This document shows, piece after piece, positions 58,070 to 64,000 of a stretch of DNA of 64,000 nt; positions within the stretch are counted from its first letter, which is position 1; each line of letters begins with the position of its first letter. The stretch covers positions 372,001-436,000 of the forward strand of contig NZ_OU015521.1 of the NCBI RefSeq assembly GCF_907164955.1, in the 5' to 3' direction. Position numbers and translations under genes: made by a program. This DNA comes from Coxiella endosymbiont of Dermacentor marginatus. GTDB taxonomy: Bacteria > Pseudomonadota > Gammaproteobacteria > Coxiellales > Coxiellaceae. The notes under the pieces are model-generated. The model saw only the letters and a program-made list of their open reading frames with translations. It searched no databases and had not been told where the DNA came from.

Positions 58070-59748
58070 TACGAATGTTACCCTTAGGTAGTGTGCGTGC
58101 ACGAGCGTGGCGATTTTACGTGTTATGGTTTTTACTGTGTATCACAGTAGTCGGATTGTTATGGCGCCTAATTGATTTAAATATCTTGGATCGATCTTTT
58201 TTACTAAAACAAAGTAAGGCAAGAATCCTTCGTGTTATCAATATTCCGGCTTACCGTGGTATGATTACTGATCGATTAGGAGTACCTTTAGCTATAAGTA
58301 CTCCGGTTGATTCCGTCTGGGTTAATCCACGGTTATTTCAAGCAACACCTTCTCAGTTTGTCGCGCTCTCATATTTCTTGCATCTGCCTATTGCTTTTAT
58401 TAAAAAACGAATTCAAAAAGGAGCAAATCACCAATTTGTTTATTTAAAACGAGGTAATCCTCCCTATATTGCAGAGGAAATTCGCCAATTACATATTCCA
58501 AATATTTTTTTTCAACGTGAATATCGGCGTTATTATCCTGAAGGAGAGATAACAGCTCATGTGGTTGGGCTCACCAATATCGATGATCAAGGACAAGAGG
58601 GTTTAGAATTAGCTTATAACCGATGGTTGTCAGGAAAGTCTGGAAAAATGGAAGTGATTAAAGACCGCTTGGGCCATATAGTGGCGAATATTGATTTAGT
58701 GAAAAAACCTATTCAAGGGCATGATTTAACTTTAAGCCTCGATCACCGTATTCAATATTTAGCCTATCAAGCTTTAAAAGAAACAGTTTCGACCTATCAT
58801 GCAAAAGCTGGCTCTGCAGTAGTATTGGATGTAAAAAGCGGAGAAATTTTAGCGATGGTTAATCAACCTAGCTACAATCCAAACAACCGACCAGTAAGAT
58901 ACGATGGTCGTTATCGCAATCGGGCAATGACTGATATATTTGAACCAGGATCTGTAATTAAAGCGTTTACTATCGTTTTGGCATTAGAAAGTGGAAAATA
59001 TACACCAAGCACTAAAATTGATACTAATCCGGGATGGATGAAAATCGGCAGTTATCGAATTAGTGATGATGGTTTAAATTTCGGTGTTATTTCACTAACA
59101 CAGTTATTGCAGCATTCAAGTAATATCGCTGCAGCAAAAATTTTGTTGTCACTCAAACCAAAACATTACTATTCTCTATTATATGCATTAGGATTTGGGC
59201 AACGCACCAATAGCAGTTTCCCGGGAGAATCTTCCGGAACATTAGTTTCTCACAATACATGGGTACCTTCTAGAGTTGCGACTTTAGGCTACGGTTATGG
59301 TATGGCAGTTACCACTATCCAATTAGCTCAAGCCTATGCCATTTTGGGATCAGGAGGAATGAAAAGACCAATAACTTTTTTAAAATCAGAGCGTTCACCA
59401 AATAGTATACGGATTTTACCAGAAAAAGTAGCAAAAACAATTGTAAGAATGTTAGAAACAGTGGTCCAAAAAGGTGGTACGGGAATCCAGGCAGCTGTGT
59501 ATAGATATTGTGTAGCTGGTAAAACCGGCACTGCTTACATTTCCGGGCCAAAAGGCTACGATAAACAGCATTATATGTCTTCTTTTGTTGGAATGGCGCC
59601 GGCTAAAAATCCCAAATTGGTAGTAGCTGTCGTTATCCGTGATCCCCAAAATGAACATTTTGGGGGACTAGTAGCAGCCCCCTTATTTTCCAAAATTATG
59701 AGTGGGGCTTTACGAGTATTAGATATTTCGCCAACCCCATCAAATTGA
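58066..59748 (+). CDS. ftsI: Septal peptidoglycan transpeptidase FtsI (PBP3)
   Basis: Class B penicillin-binding protein cross-linking septal wall. 560 aa (E. coli 588). One N-terminal membrane helix (~18-37), the non-penicillin-binding domain (~50-210; RGMITDRLGVPLA), and the transpeptidase with all three motifs: S296-V-I-K299 (FEPGSVIKAF), S351-S-N353 and K486-T-G488. ATGA overlap with ftsL. A perfect 10-bp hairpin lies near the 3' end (59644-59665). Followed by a 72-base gap before murE. Confidence 0.96.
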   Translation: MIRMLPLGSVRARAWRFYVLWFLLCITVVGLLWRLIDLNILDRSFLLKQSKARILRVINIPAYRGMITDRLGVPLAISTPVDSVWVNPRLFQATPSQFVALSYFLHLPIAFIKKRIQKGANHQFVYLKRGNPPYIAEEIRQLHIPNIFFQREYRRYYPEGEITAHVVGLTNIDDQGQEGLELAYNRWLSGKSGKMEVIKDRLGHIVANIDLVKKPIQGHDLTLSLDHRIQYLAYQALKETVSTYHAKAGSAVVLDVKSGEILAMVNQPSYNPNNRPVRYDGRYRNRAMTDIFEPGSVIKAFTIVLALESGKYTPSTKIDTNPGWMKIGSYRISDDGLNFGVISLTQLLQHSSNIAAAKILLSLKPKHYYSLLYALGFGQRTNSSFPGESSGTLVSHNTWVPSRVATLGYGYGMAVTTIQLAQAYAILGSGGMKRPITFLKSERSPNSIRILPEKVAKTIVRMLETVVQKGGTGIQAAVYRYCVAGKTGTAYISGPKGYDKQHYMSSFVGMAPAKNPKLVVAVVIRDPQNEHFGGLVAAPLFSKIMSGALRVLDISPTPSN

Positions 59749-59820
59749 CTTTTACTTCCTTCTTAATATTTTGCGATTATAGCTTCGTCTAGGAGTATCT
59801 ATTTATATTATAATTCTTGG

Positions 59821-61296
59821 ATGAATGGTGTCTTTCTCAATCGATTGTTAAAAGGGTTTAGCAATGAGTTGCCATTCGATATATTAATTCGAGGGCTTCA
59901 AACTGATAGTCGAAAGGTTCAGGAGGGTGATCTTTTTATTGCCCATCCTGGAATACATAAAGACGGGCGTCATTATATAAAAGAAGCGATCGATAAGCGA
60001 GCAGCAGCTGTTTTTTTCGATGCACATAATTATGAGCTTTTAATAAAAAGCTCAATCCCTCTAATTCCTATTGTAGGACTACAAAATAGAGTAGGTCAGA
60101 TTGCAGCCCGTTTTTATAGCCATCCAACAAAGGACCTAAAAATTATTGGCGTTACAGGAACTAATGGAAAAACTTCATGTACGCATTTTATTGCTCAATT
60201 ATTACAATCCCAATGCATTTCATGCGCTGTACTGGGTACTCTTGGTTATGGTTTTTTAAGGAATTTAACAAAAATAAGTCACACTACCCCAGCTCCTCTC
60301 CAATTACAACAAATTTTTGCACAGATGCGAAAAGAAGGAGCAACATCTGTTGCAATGGAAGTTTCTTCGCATGCACTAGATCAGCGACGAGTGAGCGGAG
60401 TGCATTTTGATATCGCTCTTTTCACTCAGTTATCCTATGATCATCTGGATTATCATAAAAGTATGGAAAATTATGCTCGAGCAAAAGAATTATTATTTCA
60501 GCAAATTGGTTTGAGTTATGGAGTGATTAATTGCGATGATGAGTTTGGCAGATATCTTATTGCGAAGTATCATAAAAAACTAATGCTAATTGGTTATTCT
60601 ATGGGAAAGATAAAGGACGATCGGGTTCCATTAATAATGGTCACAACTATAAAAACATTAACACAGGGATTTTCAATAACTGTTCAAACACCGTGGGGGA
60701 ATGGTACATTTATTACCTCACTCTTTGGGCGATTTAATATTATTAATCTCTTAGCTACTCTTGGAGTACTTGGATTATTTGGTATTCCTTTAGAAAAAGC
60801 ATTTTCGGAATTATCAAAATTAAAAAATGTGCCAGGGCGAATGCAGTTAGTAAAATGTACTGGAGGTCCACAGGTAGTAGTAGATTATGCACACACTCCT
60901 GATGCATTAGAAAATGCGTTGATATCATTGCGAGAACGTTGCCGCGGCCGATTAATTTGTATTTTTGGCTGTGGTGGTGATCGTGATCGAGACAAACGGC
61001 CAAAAATGGGAGCTATTGCAGAATACTATGCGGATCAAGTTATTGTAACCACTGATAATCCGCGCAGCGAATCACCTTTGGCAATTATTCAAGATATTCA
61101 GTCAGGATTTAAAAATCCGAAACCGGTGATAGTTGAAACTAATCGCGCTATCGCGATTCATAATGTGATGCAAAAAACCACAGTCAATGATATTGTTTTA
61201 ATTGCAGGTAAGGGACATGAAACTACCCAAATTATTGGAAACAGGGTTTTGCCTTTTAATGATGTGCAGCAGGTTAAGAAGGCGTTAAACTTATGA
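59821..61296 (+). CDS. murE: UDP-MurNAc-tripeptide synthetase (meso-DAP adding)
   Basis: Adds meso-diaminopimelate to UDP-MurNAc-L-Ala-D-Glu. 491 aa (E. coli 495). RGLQTDSRKVQEGDLF, ATP-binding GVTGTNGKTS (113-118), AMEVSSHALDQRR, YDHLDYH, NVPGRM, VVDYAHTPDAL, FGCGGDRDRDKRP, and TTDNPRSESP with D412-N-P-R415 that selects meso-DAP over lysine. Ends in AGKGHETTQ. Overlaps murF by 4 bases. Agrees with dapF in the window. Confidence 0.96.
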   Translation: MNGVFLNRLLKGFSNELPFDILIRGLQTDSRKVQEGDLFIAHPGIHKDGRHYIKEAIDKRAAAVFFDAHNYELLIKSSIPLIPIVGLQNRVGQIAARFYSHPTKDLKIIGVTGTNGKTSCTHFIAQLLQSQCISCAVLGTLGYGFLRNLTKISHTTPAPLQLQQIFAQMRKEGATSVAMEVSSHALDQRRVSGVHFDIALFTQLSYDHLDYHKSMENYARAKELLFQQIGLSYGVINCDDEFGRYLIAKYHKKLMLIGYSMGKIKDDRVPLIMVTTIKTLTQGFSITVQTPWGNGTFITSLFGRFNIINLLATLGVLGLFGIPLEKAFSELSKLKNVPGRMQLVKCTGGPQVVVDYAHTPDALENALISLRERCRGRLICIFGCGGDRDRDKRPKMGAIAEYYADQVIVTTDNPRSESPLAIIQDIQSGFKNPKPVIVETNRAIAIHNVMQKTTVNDIVLIAGKGHETTQIIGNRVLPFNDVQQVKKALNL

Positions 61297-62636
61297 AGCT
61301 TTCACAAATCGCTCGTATTCTCAACGCAAAATTCAAAGGAAAAGATAAGGATTTTAAATCTTTTAGTATCGATACTCGTACTATCCAACCCAGGAGCATT
61401 TTCATTGCTTTGCAAGGCCCACGTTTTGATGCCCATGATTTCGTAGAAGTAGCAGTAGAAAAAGGAGCTGTAGGAGCAATTGTTAGTCGCCCAATAAAAA
61501 CCTCCTTGCCAAAAATTTACGTCAATAATACTCATGCCGTTCTTATTCAACTAGGAAATCATCAACGTAATCAAATGAAAGAAGTAATGGTCGTGACAGT
61601 GACGGGTAGTTGTGGCAAAACAACCACCCGGGCATTACTTACCAGTGTTTTTCGCCAAAAAGGCAATGTGTTAGCTAGCGAAAGGAGTTTTAATAATAAT
61701 ATTGGATTACCGTTAACTCTCTTAAGATTGAATGCCAAGCATGATTATGCTGTGGTAGAGCTTGGAGCGAGCCATCCTGGAGAAATTTTCGAGCTAACAC
61801 AAATAGCAAAGCCTAACATTGCTATCATTACTAATGCAGGCCCTGCGCACTTAGAGGGATTTGGAAGTATTGGAGGCGTAGCAAAATCGAAGGGGGAAAT
61901 TTATCAAGGATTATCGTCTAATGGAATTGCTATTGTTAACAATGACGATTATTTTTCAGATTTCTGGAAAGAAATAATAGGTGTTCGGCGAACGATTACT
62001 TTTGCATGTAATAATCCAGCCGATGTCACTGCAAAAAATATTTTAGTAAATTCTGAAGGACAGCCACACTTCCGATTGATTTTACCAAACGGAGAGATTG
62101 ATGTGCAACTGTCGCTCCTAGGCAAACATAATGTAATGAATGCCTTAGCAACAGCAGCTGCTGCCTACTCTCAGCATTTGCCAATTGCAGCGATAAAATC
62201 CGGTTTAGAAAACGCTTGCGCAGTTGATGGACGATTAGTATCTCGGAAAGGATATAAAGGCGCTACTATTATCGATGATAGTTATAATGCAAATCCATTG
62301 TCAGTATCTGCTGCTATCGACGTTTTAGTTAATTGTTTCGGCAGTCGATTGATTTTGGTGTTAGGAGATATGCTGGAATTAACTGATAGTGTGGATCAGT
62401 TACATCGTAAGGTGGGTGAGCAGGCATTGCAATCTGGTATTCATGAATTATTTTGTTGCGGATCTTTGGCTTATTATACCGCTGAGGCCTTTGGAAGTAA
62501 TGCATATCATTTTAGTAATAAAGAAAAATTACTGACAGCATTAAAAAATAATTTAGATGAAAATACTGTCGTATTGATAAAAGGTTCTTTTTCCATGAAT
62601 ATGGGAAAAATTGTGAATGGACTAATCGAGAAATAA
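61293..62636 (+). CDS. murF: UDP-MurNAc-tripeptide--D-Ala-D-Ala ligase
   Basis: Adds D-Ala-D-Ala to complete the pentapeptide precursor. 447 aa (E. coli 452). SIDTRTIQPRSIFIALQG, ATP loop VTGSCGKTTTR (~103-113), ERSFNNNIGLPLTLL, VELGASHPGEI, NAGPAHLEGFGS, IDDSYNANP, LGDMLEL and VLIKGS are present. ATG overlaps the murE stop; mraY starts 3 bases after its end. Nothing abnormal. Confidence 0.96.
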   Translation: MKLSQIARILNAKFKGKDKDFKSFSIDTRTIQPRSIFIALQGPRFDAHDFVEVAVEKGAVGAIVSRPIKTSLPKIYVNNTHAVLIQLGNHQRNQMKEVMVVTVTGSCGKTTTRALLTSVFRQKGNVLASERSFNNNIGLPLTLLRLNAKHDYAVVELGASHPGEIFELTQIAKPNIAIITNAGPAHLEGFGSIGGVAKSKGEIYQGLSSNGIAIVNNDDYFSDFWKEIIGVRRTITFACNNPADVTAKNILVNSEGQPHFRLILPNGEIDVQLSLLGKHNVMNALATAAAAYSQHLPIAAIKSGLENACAVDGRLVSRKGYKGATIIDDSYNANPLSVSAAIDVLVNCFGSRLILVLGDMLELTDSVDQLHRKVGEQALQSGIHELFCCGSLAYYTAEAFGSNAYHFSNKEKLLTALKNNLDENTVVLIKGSFSMNMGKIVNGLIEK

Positions 62637-62639
62637 GCA

Positions 62640-63731
62640 ATGTTGCTCTGGCTCACTAATTTTTTAAGTCACCATTTTCGTAGTTTTTGCGTTTTTAATT
62701 ATTTTAATTTAACATTTCGTTCAATTGTAAGTGCTTTGACTGCATTAGTTATTATTTTCACTTTTTGTCCCTTTTTAATAACAAAACTTAAAAGATTACA
62801 AATTGGTCAAATAGTAAGAGATGACGGACCTCAGTCCCATTTTAATAAATCTGGAACTCCTACTATGGGAGGTATTCTTATCATTTTTTCTATTACGATT
62901 AGCACCTTATTATGGGGAGATCTTACCAATCGATTTATATGGATTATCTTGTTAGTTGTAGTACCTTTTGGGCTTATAGGTTGGATTGACGATTGTCGTA
63001 AGGTAATGAAAAAAAATAGCAAGGGATTATCTGCACGTTTGAAATACTTGTTTCAATCTCTAATTGGTCTTATAGCAGCAATTTATCTCTATCTGACAGC
63101 TACAAATCTGGCCGAAACCCAATTAGTCATCCCATTTTTAAGAAAGATAGCACCCAATTTGGGTCTTCTTTATATTTTTCTTGCTTATTTTGTCATAGTA
63201 GGTAGCAGTAATGCAGTAAATTTAACCGATGGGTTAGATGGTTTAGCTCTTATGCTTATTATAGTGATTAGTAGTGCCTTAGGAATTTTCGCTTACTTTA
63301 GTGGAAATCGTCTTTTTGCAGAATATTTAACGATCCCATATATTCCAGGAGTTAGTGAAATTGTTATTTTTTGCAGTGCTTTAGTAGGTGGTGGATTAGG
63401 TTTTTTGTGGTACAACGCTTATCCTGCTCAAGTTTTTATGGGGGATGTAGGTTCATTAGGATTAGGTGCTGCTTTAGGGATAATTGCAGTGATAGTGCGC
63501 CAAGAGATAGTTTATTTTTTTATGGCAGGAACTTTTGTTCTTGAAACCCTCTCTGTTATTATTCAAGTCGGTTATTTTAGGCTATCTGGTGGTAAGCGGG
63601 TTTTTCTTATGACGCCACTACATCATCATTTTGAATTAAAAGGTTGTCCTGAGCCCAAAGTTGTTGTTCGTTTTTGGATTGTTACCTGTATTCTAGTGCT
63701 TTTTGGCTTATCTACTTTAAAATTAAAGTAA
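62640..63731 (+). CDS. mraY: Phospho-MurNAc-pentapeptide transferase (lipid I synthase)
   Basis: Polytopic membrane enzyme attaching phospho-MurNAc-pentapeptide to undecaprenyl phosphate. 363 aa (E. coli 360), about ten helices. Catalytic and binding motifs: [48 protein letters not shown] and the [19 protein letters not shown] region (in pieces). Start at 62640 is 3 bases after the murF stop. Complete. Confidence 0.96.
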   Translation: MLLWLTNFLSHHFRSFCVFNYFNLTFRSIVSALTALVIIFTFCPFLITKLKRLQIGQIVRDDGPQSHFNKSGTPTMGGILIIFSITISTLLWGDLTNRFIWIILLVVVPFGLIGWIDDCRKVMKKNSKGLSARLKYLFQSLIGLIAAIYLYLTATNLAETQLVIPFLRKIAPNLGLLYIFLAYFVIVGSSNAVNLTDGLDGLALMLIIVISSALGIFAYFSGNRLFAEYLTIPYIPGVSEIVIFCSALVGGGLGFLWYNAYPAQVFMGDVGSLGLGAALGIIAVIVRQEIVYFFMAGTFVLETLSVIIQVGYFRLSGGKRVFLMTPLHHHFELKGCPEPKVVVRFWIVTCILVLFGLSTLKLK

Positions 63732-63732
63732 T

Positions 63733-64000
63733 ATGCAAGACAAACAATTAATCGTTATTGTAGGATTAGGTAAAACAGGATTATCTTGCTCCAAATTTTT
63801 GGTAGAGACAAATCGATCTTTCGCAGTCACCGATAATCGAAAAAAACCTCCGAAATTAAAAGAATTCGTCAAGGCTTATGCTAATGTAGAATTAGCGTTA
63901 GGTGACTTTTCTGAAAATTTATTAAATGAAGCACAAGAAATTATATTAAGTCCTGGAGTACCTCTTTATGAACCTGCTATTGCCAGGCAGGCGGCGATGG
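63733..64000 (+). CDS. murD: UDP-MurNAc-L-Ala--D-glutamate ligase, N-terminal part (runs off the right edge)
   Basis: First 89 codons visible. [20 protein letters not shown] matches the N-terminal Rossmann (UDP-binding) domain of Mur[11 protein letters not shown] and [14 protein letters not shown] follow the family pattern (LSPG). It starts 1 base after the mraY stop, in the standard order mraY-murD. Adds D-Glu to UDP-MurNAc-L-Ala. The ATP-binding and C-terminal domains lie outside the window. Confidence 0.94.
   Translation, partial: MQDKQLIVIVGLGKTGLSCSKFLVETNRSFAVTDNRKKPPKLKEFVKAYANVELALGDFSENLLNEAQEIILSPGVPLYEPAIARQAAM

Noticed and set aside
1-64000. CRISPR arrays, insertion sequences, prophage, toxin-antitoxin or secretion-system genes
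   Set aside because: No regularly spaced repeats, transposase motifs or such protein families seen on either strand; the repeats present are simple tandem duplications and lone hairpins.

Overview
The window is AT-rich chromosomal DNA from a gammaproteobacterium undergoing genome reduction. The gene set (LPS transport and Kdo transfer, TolA/TolB/Pal, UbiA/UbiH, DksA), the conserved blocks and the loose packing best fit Legionellales, most likely a Coxiella-like endosymbiont. That placement is inference from gene content and layout; no database was searched. Recognisable coding sequence covers roughly two thirds of the window. The rest is long non-coding stretches of 0.3-2.5 kb, some holding identifiable gene corpses (mraZ, parE, zapA, a scrap of dprA). 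There are no insertion sequences, phage genes, CRISPR arrays, secretion clusters or toxin genes.

Layout. 1-6.3 kb: topA start and smg (-), fmt and folA (+), apaH and sppA (-). 6.3-8 kb: decayed DNA with two perfect hairpins. 8-13.2 kb: the lptD-surA-pdxA-rsmA operon (-); rsmA carries a frameshift in a poly-A tract. 14-19.4 kb: esterase (-), lptM-dapF, dksA-folB, prfA-prmC (+). 20.4-27.6 kb: rdgB, ubiA, tolC (+) and waaA (-), separated by large gaps. 27.8-30.6 kb: a parE pseudogene, ygfA (-) and a zapA relic. 30.9-37.9 kb: M24 aminopeptidase (-), two ubiquinone hydroxylases and proS (+). 38.5-42.3 kb: tolA-tolB-pal-cpoB (+). 42.7-46.7 kb: a PmtA-like methyltransferase, a cardiolipin-synthase-type gene and a DUF3579 gene (-), then pssA-nadC (+). 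47.9-52.5 kb: tRNA-Glu and tRNA-Ala (-), sixA (+), nadB and an M20 peptidase (-). 54.6-64 kb: RNase P RNA, a dead mraZ, then the division/cell-wall cluster rsmH-ftsL-ftsI-murE-murF-mraY-murD running off the right edge.

Together the retained genes preserve the envelope (peptidoglycan precursors, septal transpeptidase, LPS transport, Tol-Pal, phospholipids), translation (formyl-Met-tRNA, RF1 and its methylase, ProRS, RNase P, two tRNAs) and several cofactor steps (NAD: nadB, nadC; folate: folA, folB, ygfA; B6: pdxA; ubiquinone: ubiA, ubiH and a paralogue). Losses at expected syntenic positions (dprA, mraZ, zapA, parE, and no visible apaG, lysA, hemA, tolQR) fall mostly on regulatory, recombination or possibly relocated functions. 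I found no convincing novel multi-gene system. The most interesting signals are the rsmA poly-A frameshift, the NPLY variant in PrmC, the gene relics, and a set of perfect short-loop hairpins in decaying DNA and inside pssA.
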